From: Pirellulales bacterium
Lineage (GTDB): Bacteria > Planctomycetota > Planctomycetia > Pirellulales > Lacipirellulaceae
Assembly (NCBI GenBank): GCA_028279215.1
Contig: JANQOF010000054.1
Span: 62,001 to 126,000 of the forward strand
Direction of reading: 5' to 3'
Length of the DNA: 64,000 nucleotides
In this document: positions 18,010 to 26,113 of the stretch, in pieces
Layout of the letters: each line of letters begins with the position of its first letter
Position numbering within the stretch: the stretch's first letter is position 1
Program-made: the position numbers and the translations under genes
Notes under the pieces: generated by a model
What the model saw: only the letters and a program-made list of their open reading frames with translations
Told to the model about the DNA's origin: nothing
Database searches by the model: none

Positions 18010-18948
18010 TCACGCGCCGCCAGTTGGCTCCAGCTTCAGTTCGTGGCTTCGCTGTTGTTCGTTTCGACGGAAGATCGGGCCCACTTCCACAATGCAGCTA
18101 TCACGCTCGGTGCGAACCGTTGCGCAGTCGGGCGAACCGGCTCCTCCCTGATTGGGATAGTACGCCGATACACCCTCGAGCACGGGCTTTTCTCCATTCA
18201 ACCGTGGCATGCCAAAGATGACGTTTACCTTTGGGATGTTCGAGCGCGGGATCTTACTGGTCGAGTAGACTTCGACGAACGCCGAATGGCGATCACCGTA
18301 GGTGAACTTCTCGCCCTCGAACAGCAGGCTGCCCATTTCGACTTCTGTATCGTCCGCCAGATTTTTCACACGACAGGTGAACCAGGTAGCAGGCTGGCCG
18401 TTGTGCTCGATGGTCTCTCCCTTGGTTATACTCCAAGTGTAGTTTCCTGCCTTCCATGCGTACGGTCTGCGGACGCTGGCGAACTCACCCTCATAGCCGG
18501 CGCTCTCCACTAGGCAGTCGTCGGCTGCCGTACGAACATGGTCCAACCCGATCGGCGTTCGCTTGTCTGCCGACCACCGCGAGAAGATGGCCCCATGTCC
18601 CCGATGCACCCGCGTACGGCTTTGCTTGTTGGCCCAACCGTTGATGTTGGTTTGCATGCCGCCGTAGAACTGCAAGCCGTTGATAGTCGCTGAACCGCAA
18701 GGCGAAATGTACAAGTTGTAGTCATCCGACACATCGCGATCGATGGCGACGTCAACTTCGAGCGACTCAAAATCTCGCACCGGCTCTTCGAACCTCCACC
18801 AGATATTGGCCAGGTGCCAAGGCAACCTCGGCAGTTCCACGCCTAACGCCTCGGCCATCTCCCGCGGCGAAGGCTGAGCGCAACGATCGTCGGCCAGCGT
18901 TGAAGCTGCAACGAGGGTGCTGGCGACAATGACTACGAGATGACGCAT
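18010..18948 (-). CDS. Secreted protein, possibly DUF3472-like
   Basis: 312 residues with a signal peptide (MRHLVVIVASTLVAASTLA, cleavage near residue 19). The central part, with YNLYISPCGSATINGLQFY followed by GGMQTN and then GAIFSRWS, resembles DUF3472-type extracellular domains (aromatic-rich, with a G-x-Q-T/N strand). A later TWSITKGETIEHNG segment fits the same fold. This is a family-level guess from motif resemblance. The protein is cysteine-containing and probably periplasmic or surface-located. It heads a two-gene minus-strand unit with the membrane protein that follows. Confidence 0.6.
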   Translation of the reverse strand: MRHLVVIVASTLVAASTLADDRCAQPSPREMAEALGVELPRLPWHLANIWWRFEEPVRDFESLEVDVAIDRDVSDDYNLYISPCGSATINGLQFYGGMQTNINGWANKQSRTRVHRGHGAIFSRWSADKRTPIGLDHVRTAADDCLVESAGYEGEFASVRRPYAWKAGNYTWSITKGETIEHNGQPATWFTCRVKNLADDTEVEMGSLLFEGEKFTYGDRHSAFVEVYSTSKIPRSNIPKVNVIFGMPRLNGEKPVLEGVSAYYPNQGGAGSPDCATVRTERDSCIVEVGPIFRRNEQQRSHELKLEPTGGA

Positions 18949-19231
18949 GGCAATGACTCTCAGAGCAAGGGATGACGGCCGACCGCTTACGACTTAGGGC
19001 CATTATCGCCAGCAAGGCGGCCACCAACAACTCCGCGCCTACGGAGGCCTACGTGGCAAACAGACTGTGGAAGGAGCCTCTAACCCCGATAGTCGGCGTC
19101 GGAGATGCCCCCCACAAGGCCCATTGATTGATGCCTTGGTGAATAGAAGTCGCAACCAGACACGGTCGCTTGGACACGCTGTCGCAGGCAAGAACTGCTT
19201 GACAAGGCCAACGGAATGCCGCGTCGTTTGG

Positions 19232-19261
19232 TTGACGGCCAAACCCTGCTCCAATTATGTT
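19232..19261 (+). promoter_or_regulatory. Putative sigma-70 promoter for the NTF2-like gene
   Basis: TTGACG (19232-19237) and TATGTT (19256-19261) are spaced by 18 nt and lie 64 nt before the start codon at 19325. The remaining bases between 18949 and 19324 show no coding sequence. A second TTGACA at 19199 has no matching -10. Confidence 0.4.
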
Positions 19262-19324
19262 GCGAGCAGTGCAGATCCGGCTGCTTGTCGGTCTCAAATC
19301 GCCCCCCCAATGGAGGAGACTACG

Positions 19325-19804
19325 ATGGCCACTCGTACCACATTGATTGTCGCGCTCGTGTTTGGCTGCGCGTGTGTCCTCTGGGCACAAGAACCTGCCG
19401 ACGACAGTAAGGCGGAAGTGCTCGACGCCAACAGAGCATTTTATGCCGCGTTGAATGCCCTGTTCAAAGGAGAACTCGAACCGATGACGGAGGTGTGGTC
19501 GCACGCCGACGACGTTACCTATCTCGGTCCCGACAATTCGTTTCGCATTGGCTGGGAGGCGACCCACAAAGACTGGCAACAGCAAGCGGCGATGAAACTG
19601 GGCGGCGTGGTTGAGCCGGAGGACGTTCATGTGAACGCCGGAAGCGACTTGGCCGTGGTACACAACTTCGAACTCGGTGCGAACGTGGTGGACGGCAAAC
19701 CGGTCAAAGTAAAGATCCGCGCTACGAATGTCTATCGTAAAGAAGATGGCAAGTGGAAGATGATCGGCCACCACACCGACCTACTGCCGTTTTTGGATCA
19801 ATGA
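19325..19804 (+). CDS. Secreted NTF2/SnoaL-like protein (DUF4440 type)
   Basis: 159 residues from an ATG with GGAGGAG 8-13 nt upstream. The open frame reaches back to 19067, but that part is not protein-like. The signal peptide is MATRTTLIVALVFGCACVLWA. The mature part fits the NTF2-like cone fold: a first helix (EVLDANRAFYAALNALFKGE), a MTEVWSHADDVTYLGP strand, then alternating strands ending VYRKEDGKWKMIGHHTDLLP. This is the pattern of SnoaL_3/DUF4440 proteins. No catalytic residue assignment is possible. A palindromic repeat lies just downstream. Confidence 0.8.
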   Translation: MATRTTLIVALVFGCACVLWAQEPADDSKAEVLDANRAFYAALNALFKGELEPMTEVWSHADDVTYLGPDNSFRIGWEATHKDWQQQAAMKLGGVVEPEDVHVNAGSDLAVVHNFELGANVVDGKPVKVKIRATNVYRKEDGKWKMIGHHTDLLPFLDQ

Positions 19805-19825
19805 TCTGCCAAATCCGATCTGTGA

Positions 19826-19890
19826 GTGAGCCGAACGCGCTAGCGTCGGGTGCTGTGGAGAAGACCCGAGGTTAGCGCCTTTCGACTCAC
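19826..19890. repeat. Palindromic intergenic repeat, copy 1
   Basis: A long imperfect inverted repeat opens with GTGAGCCGAACGCGCTAGCG and closes with ACCCGAGGTTAGCGC...CGACTCAC, enclosing a loop of about 14 nt. The left arm is repeated exactly at 22563-22586. The position after the NTF2-like gene stop fits a terminator or REP-type element. Confidence 0.75.
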
Positions 19891-19915
19891 CTCTTCTCAT
19901 TCACGTGGAGCCGTC

Positions 19916-20956
19916 ATGCGATTTCAACTAGCGCTTGCAATTTGCCTATGGTGCGCGGGGCAATCATCGGCCCAAAGAGTGCCCGCCCAAACCGAAGCGA
20001 TTGGGGGTGGTCCGCTGATCGCCGCGCGGCAGGCGGCTATCGCCGACCTTCCGTTCCACCACCAGATCGATGTTGAAACGTTTCGCAAGTGGGTGGCGAT
20101 TAGCTCTCAATGCACCATGGCGGAGTTTGAGCTGTTTCTCGCGCCGCTCGATCCAAAGGAGCAGCGGCTTATCGACAAGATCGAGTCGCTTGCTGCTCCC
20201 ATCGTCAACCGGTTGCACTTTGAAGACTTGCGTGAGGTGCTCAAGCGCGGGCAACTCTCGTCGTACCTCATGGAGGAGAAAACCGGGAGCCATCTGAAAC
20301 ACACCACGCCGCAACTCGAGAACGAATTGTTTGGCGCGTACGACTGCGTGTTTGCCAGTGTGGGACCGCCCGATGGTTCGCCTCAATACGGCGACGTGAT
20401 CATCCGCTTGCGCGACTCGGTCCGCGAGCACGGTTGGGCGACGCCGTTTAGCGGCATGCACTTCATATACGCTATTCGGCACAGGGACGCCCGCAAGATG
20501 CAGCGGATGTTGGCCTCGGGAACCGAGTTGCCAACCCAAGCGACCAATCCCCTGAGTTTGGGTTTCGACGACCGCCTGCATTTCACGCACTACGTCGTTG
20601 CCGAGAAGCACTGGGAAAAGGCGCTGGCGTACCACGCGATTCTGGTAGTTCGCAGCGCCGACGACTCGGCGACCGGCAAGCTGGTCGAAGCCCGCTTTGC
20701 GAAACTGCTGGAAGAAGATGATCCCTACGAGTTCTGGAAGACGTTCATCCCCGCTCGCGAGAAGAACTTGTCGCTCGAAGAAGCGGCTGCTCGTGTGCCG
20801 TTTGGCTACCTCGAAGGCAAGTTCGACAACCAACTCAAGAGCGAACACTTCACTGCAATCGAGGTGCCCGCCGATAAGCTGGCGGAGGTCCGATCGTGGC
20901 CCGAGGCCCAGGCTCACCTGCCATTGATTCGCGCCAAATGGGCCAACGTACCCTAG
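19916..20956 (+). CDS. Secreted hypothetical protein
   Basis: Unrecognised 346-residue protein with a signal peptide (MRFQLALAICLWCAGQSSA). The open frame begins 22 codons earlier at 19850, but that segment overlaps the palindromic repeat, so the ATG at 19916 is preferred. A segment with CVFASVGPPDGSPQYGDVII followed by RL resembles the structural strands of ADP-ribosyltransferase-like folds, and HFIYAIRHRDARKMQRML follows. I cannot identify an NAD-binding triad, so this is only a hint. It stands alone between an NTF2-like gene and the AGCS symporter. Confidence 0.65.
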   Translation: MRFQLALAICLWCAGQSSAQRVPAQTEAIGGGPLIAARQAAIADLPFHHQIDVETFRKWVAISSQCTMAEFELFLAPLDPKEQRLIDKIESLAAPIVNRLHFEDLREVLKRGQLSSYLMEEKTGSHLKHTTPQLENELFGAYDCVFASVGPPDGSPQYGDVIIRLRDSVREHGWATPFSGMHFIYAIRHRDARKMQRMLASGTELPTQATNPLSLGFDDRLHFTHYVVAEKHWEKALAYHAILVVRSADDSATGKLVEARFAKLLEEDDPYEFWKTFIPAREKNLSLEEAAARVPFGYLEGKFDNQLKSEHFTAIEVPADKLAEVRSWPEAQAHLPLIRAKWANVP

Positions 20957-21105
20957 CTTGGCTGTTTTCGTGCCCGCTAATTACGCGAATGCCCGCGAAA
21001 TAGACATCTCTTGTAGCGGCCAACTGGTGCTATGTGGTACCGTTACGTGTCGCAGGCGCAAGAGTCCGACGTAGCGGACGCTATTGCATTCCAGGGAGAT
21101 TTCGC

Positions 21106-22566
21106 TTGCCACGAAATCGATTCACAGTAGCCACCTTACTTGCAATCACGACTGCGACAGCGGTTGGCGCTGGATTGTGGGTGCTGGTCGATCGCTACTA
21201 CGGCGTCGCAAACGTCGTCGCACACATCGAGACGTGGGTCCTATTCGTCAACGGACTCGCGTGGGGCTGGCCGCTGATCATTTTGCTGGTCGGCGGTGGA
21301 TTGTATCTGACGGTGCGATCTGGCGGCGTGCCATTCTTCCGTTTGAAGCATGCCGTCGACGTGCTCCAGGGCAAGTTCGACAATCCCGACGACCCGGGCG
21401 AGATCACGCACCTACAGGCGCTCGCGACAGCCCTTTCGGCCACGGTCGGCATGGGCAACATCGGCGGCGTCGCGATCGCGATTACGCAGGGTGGACCGGG
21501 CGCGATTTTTTGGATGTGGGTGACGGCGCTCGTCGGCATGGGCACCAAGTTTTTCACCTGCACGCTCGCCTGCATGTATCGCAAGGTCGACGCCAACGGC
21601 ATCGCCCAAGGTGGGCCCATGTACTACATCGAGTTGGGCCTCGGCCCTCGATTTCGGCCGTTGGCGATTATGTTCTCAATCTTCGGTGTAATCGGTTGCC
21701 TGGCGATGTTTCAATCGAATCAACTGGCCGAAATGCTCGAGTCGCAGTACGACGCTTCGCGTTGGGTGTCGGGCGTGCTGATGGTGATTGGGGTTGGCGC
21801 AGTGATTCTGGGAGGAATACGCCGGATTGCGAGGTTCAGCGAGAAGTTGGTGCCGCTGATGTGTTGCCTGTACGTATTTGCGGCGGTGGCGATCTTGTTT
21901 CTACGTGCGCCGCAAATCCCCGGTGTGCTGCAAATGATCATCCGCGACGCGTTTACCGGTAGCGCGCTGGCCGGCGGGGTGATTGGCTATGTGATTATCG
22001 TCGGCGTGAAGCGGGCGGCGTTTTCGAACGAGGCGGGCATCGGCACCGCGCCGATGGCCCACGGGGCGGCAAAGACCGAGGAACCCGTGCGCGAGGGGCT
22101 AGTTGCGATGCTTGGTCCGCTTATCGACACACTTGTCGTATGCACGATGACCGCGCTGGTGATTCTCTCCAGCCCGCCCGAGTTGTACGAGACAAAGCTG
22201 GACGATAACACACTACTTGGCGTGTCGCTCACCGACGGCGCATTTGAGTCGGGGCTTGGTTTCGTGGGCTCGGCCATCGTGCAAATGTCGGTGGTGCTGT
22301 TTGCGTTTTCGACGATGTTCGGATACGCCTACTACGGTCGCAAGTGCATGTCGTACTTAGTCGGACCCGCGCGTGGCGAATACTACAACTATTTCTACCT
22401 TGTCGGATTGCTAGTTGGGGCTGTAGGCTCGGCGAGCCTGGTGGTGAACATCATCGACACGGCCTTCGCGCTCATGGCGTTTCCCAACATGATCGCCACA
22501 CTGATCCTAGCGCCTAAAGTTATTGAGGCGACGCGAGCGTACTTTGCGAAATTGGACCAAAGGTGA
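21106..22566 (+). CDS. Sodium:alanine/glycine symporter (AGCS family)
   Basis: Imports small neutral amino acids with sodium. The AGCS signature is clear: ATVGMGNIGGVAIAITQGGP followed by GAIFWMWVTALVGMGTKF, plus KRAAFSNEAGIGTAPMAHGA further on. About ten transmembrane helices are visible and the C-terminus ends within a hydrophobic family-typical region. The frame opens at a GTG at 21034, but the first 24 codons are arginine-rich and atypical. A TTG at 21106 lies 8 nt after GGGA and begins just before the first helix, so I choose it, with moderate certainty. The gene converges on the transglutaminase operon, and a palindromic repeat overlaps the stop. Confidence 0.93.
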   Translation: MPRNRFTVATLLAITTATAVGAGLWVLVDRYYGVANVVAHIETWVLFVNGLAWGWPLIILLVGGGLYLTVRSGGVPFFRLKHAVDVLQGKFDNPDDPGEITHLQALATALSATVGMGNIGGVAIAITQGGPGAIFWMWVTALVGMGTKFFTCTLACMYRKVDANGIAQGGPMYYIELGLGPRFRPLAIMFSIFGVIGCLAMFQSNQLAEMLESQYDASRWVSGVLMVIGVGAVILGGIRRIARFSEKLVPLMCCLYVFAAVAILFLRAPQIPGVLQMIIRDAFTGSALAGGVIGYVIIVGVKRAAFSNEAGIGTAPMAHGAAKTEEPVREGLVAMLGPLIDTLVVCTMTALVILSSPPELYETKLDDNTLLGVSLTDGAFESGLGFVGSAIVQMSVVLFAFSTMFGYAYYGRKCMSYLVGPARGEYYNYFYLVGLLVGAVGSASLVVNIIDTAFALMAFPNMIATLILAPKVIEATRAYFAKLDQR

Positions 22567-22616
22567 GCCGAACGCGCTAGCGTCGGATATGACCACAACA
22601 CCCGAGGCTAGCTCAC
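22563..22616. repeat. Palindromic intergenic repeat, copy 2
   Basis: Begins GTGAGCCGAACGCGCTAGCG like copy 1 at 19826 and closes with CCCGAGGCTAGC...TCAC. It spans the stop codon of the AGCS gene and the stop of the convergent transglutaminase gene, an ideal place for a bidirectional terminator. Confidence 0.75.
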
Positions 22617-23491
22617 TCGATCGGCGAGACGTCGACCGATACGCTGAGCGTCTGGTCGCCACCGCCGACGAATACTCCCTGAATAGGGCAGACGTCGCCA
22701 TAGTCGCGCCCGTAGCCGATGGTTACGTGATCGGTCGTCGGAATCACGTTGTTGGTTGGATCGAAATCGACCCAACCAAGCTCGCCGCAATACACTGACA
22801 GCCACGCATGCGACTCGTCGGCTCCGACCAGTTTCGATCTGCCTGGCGTCGGCGCCGTACGGAGGTAGCCGCTGACGTACCGCGCCGCCAGTCCAAGCGA
22901 CCGCAGGCAAGCGATTCCGAAGTGCGCAAAGTCTTGGCAGACGCCTGCCTTGTTGGCAAGTACTTCGTCGACTTGGGTGCGAACGTTGGTAGCACGCGGG
23001 TCGTACTCGAACTCTTCGAAAATCCGCGCGGTGAGGTCGAGCGCGGCTTCGACGATTGGCCGCCGCGGCGTGAATGATTCCTTGGCGTAAGCCGCCAGAT
23101 CGCGAGATTTCGGAGCGTAGTCCGATTCAAACGCGAATAGGCAGTCGTTAATGCTGGCCTGCGGCGGACGGGACTTTAACCCTTCGACCAACGTTTCCCA
23201 CTCAGGCGAGATACTGGAGTTGGCGACATCGTTGGTCGCGGAAACATCAACTTCACTGGTAGCGGTAATCGAAAGCCCTCGATGCGAATCGACAAGTGAG
23301 AAATACTCCACGGAGTTACCAAAATAATCGACCTCGGTCTCCACATCGATTGGTTCAGGTATCACGATCAGTCGGAAAAGCCCACAAGTTTGGCCGATGG
23401 TCGCCCTGGGGCGGAGGTGAACTTTGTTGTGGCACACCGGTACCGGTTCTGAGTAAGCATACTTCGTGGTGTGGGTGATGCGGTATCGCAT
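22613..23491 (-). CDS. Transglutaminase-like protein (COG1305 type), last gene of peptide-ligase operon
   Basis: 292-residue papain-like transglutaminase. The N-terminus (MRYRITHTTKYAYSEPVPVCHNKVHLRPR) is the Bact_transglu_N beta domain. The core has the catalytic triad motifs: Cys in AGVCQDFAHF, His in DESHAWLSVY and Asp in WVDFDPTNN. No signal peptide is visible, so it is probably cytoplasmic. It begins 5 nt after the fused ATP-grasp/alpha-E gene and closes a five-gene operon. In related systems these enzymes are predicted to act as peptidases or amide hydrolases on the product of the ATP-grasp ligase; that role is inferred. Confidence 0.92.
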   Translation of the reverse strand: MRYRITHTTKYAYSEPVPVCHNKVHLRPRATIGQTCGLFRLIVIPEPIDVETEVDYFGNSVEYFSLVDSHRGLSITATSEVDVSATNDVANSSISPEWETLVEGLKSRPPQASINDCLFAFESDYAPKSRDLAAYAKESFTPRRPIVEAALDLTARIFEEFEYDPRATNVRTQVDEVLANKAGVCQDFAHFGIACLRSLGLAARYVSGYLRTAPTPGRSKLVGADESHAWLSVYCGELGWVDFDPTNNVIPTTDHVTIGYGRDYGDVCPIQGVFVGGGDQTLSVSVDVSPIE

Positions 23492-23496
23492 GGTAG

Positions 23497-26100
23497 TTAG
23501 CTGTGGTCTTCGGAATGCAGCGATAACGGCGCAGTCGACATCCGTCGCGATGGTCCGGCGTGTACCAAATAACGATTGGCAATCTCACGCGACAGGTTCT
23601 GCAAGTTGCGGTCCAGGCTACCCATCAGCGACGCCAGCACTTGCCGATCTCCCACGTCATACGACTCGCACACGCCCAACACATCGACCATCCGCACGGC
23701 ATGCACCATCGACAAGATCAGTCGTTCGTGCGGTAAGTAACCAGGAGGATGGTCGTCGCCCGGCAGCTGTTCGATCTGCGCCTGGAGAGTAGCAAGCTGA
23801 AAGGCGACGCTACGCGGGTTCGTTTCGTCGGTTAATAGCAGGTCGAGCACCGCCGGCAGCTGCAGATTTGCCAAGTACCGCGATCGATACGTCATGACGC
23901 TATCGGCAATCTCAAGCATCGCTTCCAGCGTGTCGCTATCGTTGCCCGACGACTCAATCAGGCAACTGTCCAACAGACCAACCGTCTGCAGTGCGCGTTC
24001 GAGTCGGCGACCGATGTCAAGGAACCGGAACACGTGCGACCGAGTCATGCTCTCCATGCACATGCCTTCAATCGCCGCCAGATCCGCGATCAGGCCGTTG
24101 AGCAAACTCAGCACGTCGGTCAAGTCGATGATTTGCGGTGCCTGAAAAGCTTGGTCGATGTGAACCAAGATGCGCCACGAGTCGGTCGATATGCGGTCGC
24201 GAACTAATGACGCGGAGCGAAACATATTGTCAAGCAAACTGCGAATGGCGCCCGGTTGGTCGCGATCGAAGACCAACGCGGGCAAAGCCGACTCGAGTTG
24301 TGGTAGCTGATGGCGAATTTCGTCCAGAGCGAATCCAGGCTCGATCTGGCCCTGGGCGGCCAACGCTCGCAGCAGCGTGCCGGGCACCACGTCGTTGCCA
24401 GTGGAGGTTTCGCTGGTGAGTTGCAAGATAAACGTTCGCATCTGCCGGGCGGCCGCGTCGGCGCGTTCAATCTGACGCCCGAGCCAGAAGATGTTGTCGG
24501 CCACGCGGCTTGGCAAGTCGCCACCGGTCCGGCGGATCACGATCCGGTCATCGCGGTGGGTTAGCAGACTTACATGGTCGACCGGCTTCGAGCTAAGCAC
24601 CCAGGCGTCTTTGCTGCCGCCCGATGCAGGCACGGTCAGCGGATTGGGCACCGTTGGATCGGATGTGCGTGCGAGCCCGCCTGGCATTACGCAATACGAC
24701 TCTCCCGACGCCACCGCAAACGAACGCACCACCAGGTTGGCCGGCTTGGCCGCACCATCATCCCAGCGCGGTACCGTGGAAAGGGCTGGTCTCTCTTGGC
24801 CGACAAACTGGCCTGGATTGGTTTGAATCAGGTTTCGCAGCTCCTCCGGCGCCATGGCGTTGAGCCGCTTATCGCTCGCGTAACCAGTGCCCCGAGTGCG
24901 ATAGGCGTTAAGCACCACCAACTGCGATTGGTTCGCGAGTACGCGACCGAGCGATTGGGATTCGCCACACCACCACGTAGCGATACCGGGCAACAGCAGG
25001 TCTTCGCCAAGCAGAAACTTGCACAGTCGCGGCAGGAACGCCATGAACGCTGGCGACTCGACCAACCCGCTGCCAAGTGGATTGGCGATGCCAACGGTTT
25101 CCTTACGCACGGCTTGCAATAGTCCCGCGACGCCCAAGGCGGTGTCGTCGCTGAACTCAAGCGGGTCGCACGCTTCACTGTTGGGACGTCGAAGCAACAC
25201 ATCGACCTGAAGCAGCCCATCGAGGGTTTTTAGCCACACACGGTCGTCACGCACGGCCAAATCGCCAGCTTCGACCAACGAGTAGCCTAGATAACGAGCT
25301 AAGTAAGCGTCTTCAAAATAGTTCTCGTGATGTGGTCCGCGCGTGTAAACGACGATACGAGGGTTTTCGGGTTGTTGAAGCGCCAAACGCTGCAACTGTG
25401 CTTTGAATGCGATGAAGAACGGCGCAAGCCGTTGCACATTGCACGCCCGAAACATGTCGGGCAGCATACGCGAAACTACTACACGATTTTCCAGCGCGAA
25501 CCCGATGCCTGAGGGAGCTTCCGTTCGATCCGCAAGCACCCACCATTGGCCGTCGGGCGCGCGACCCAGATCGGCCGCATAGAACGGCAGAAACGTCTCA
25601 CTCGGTGGCATTTGCCCGTGGTAAGCCAAGCGAAATCCGCTGTGGCCAAACAGTAGCTCTACCGGCAGCACACCCTCTTTCACCAGGTGTTGTGGTCCCA
25701 GTAAGTCGGCGAGCACCAGTTGCAACACGGTGGCTCTTTGCGCGATGCCGATGGAAATCTTGTTCCACTCCGCTTCGCTCACCAACAGCGGCAGGGGATC
25801 AAGGTCCCACGGGCGAGCATTTTCGTCGGGGTCGCCATAGGCGCTGTACGAAAGTCCGTTTTCGTAGATCAGCCGCTGCGAGTGGCCCCAGCGCCGCGAG
25901 AATTCAGCGGGCCCCATCTGGTCCAGCAGCCCGCGAAAATGCTGCCAGGTTTGGCGCGCCACACCATTCGGGTGGAGCAGTTCGTCGTACCGCGAGGCGT
26001 TCGTCTGATAGCCAACAAACAAGTCGGGAGGGGCGGGGACATGCGACACCTGGGCTTGCGCCACCGATGTCCCCGCTGAGGACTGCTGTTGACTCTGCAT
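23497..26100 (-). CDS. Fused circularly permuted ATP-grasp and alpha-E protein
   Basis: 867 residues joining two proteins that are separate elsewhere in this operon. Residues 1 to about 530 are a circularly permuted ATP-grasp ligase, with VVYTRGPHHENYFEDAYLAR, LADLLGPQHLVKEGVLP and the closing GGSKDAWVLSSK shared with the stand-alone paralogue. From about 545 the sequence is an alpha-E (COG2307) helical domain beginning SRVADNIFWLGRQIERADAA, the same pattern as the stand-alone alpha-E protein. Both parts look full length. The ligase is predicted to form an amide or peptide bond with ATP; substrates are unknown. The gene lies 13 nt after the DUF2126 gene. Confidence 0.92.
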   Translation of the reverse strand: MQSQQQSSAGTSVAQAQVSHVPAPPDLFVGYQTNASRYDELLHPNGVARQTWQHFRGLLDQMGPAEFSRRWGHSQRLIYENGLSYSAYGDPDENARPWDLDPLPLLVSEAEWNKISIGIAQRATVLQLVLADLLGPQHLVKEGVLPVELLFGHSGFRLAYHGQMPPSETFLPFYAADLGRAPDGQWWVLADRTEAPSGIGFALENRVVVSRMLPDMFRACNVQRLAPFFIAFKAQLQRLALQQPENPRIVVYTRGPHHENYFEDAYLARYLGYSLVEAGDLAVRDDRVWLKTLDGLLQVDVLLRRPNSEACDPLEFSDDTALGVAGLLQAVRKETVGIANPLGSGLVESPAFMAFLPRLCKFLLGEDLLLPGIATWWCGESQSLGRVLANQSQLVVLNAYRTRGTGYASDKRLNAMAPEELRNLIQTNPGQFVGQERPALSTVPRWDDGAAKPANLVVRSFAVASGESYCVMPGGLARTSDPTVPNPLTVPASGGSKDAWVLSSKPVDHVSLLTHRDDRIVIRRTGGDLPSRVADNIFWLGRQIERADAAARQMRTFILQLTSETSTGNDVVPGTLLRALAAQGQIEPGFALDEIRHQLPQLESALPALVFDRDQPGAIRSLLDNMFRSASLVRDRISTDSWRILVHIDQAFQAPQIIDLTDVLSLLNGLIADLAAIEGMCMESMTRSHVFRFLDIGRRLERALQTVGLLDSCLIESSGNDSDTLEAMLEIADSVMTYRSRYLANLQLPAVLDLLLTDETNPRSVAFQLATLQAQIEQLPGDDHPPGYLPHERLILSMVHAVRMVDVLGVCESYDVGDRQVLASLMGSLDRNLQNLSREIANRYLVHAGPSRRMSTAPLSLHSEDHS

Positions 26101-26113
26101 AGCCGCTCACCGA

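Noticed and set aside
19067..19324. N-terminal extension of the NTF2-like protein
   Set aside because: The extra 86 codons precede a good signal peptide and Shine-Dalgarno and are not protein-like.
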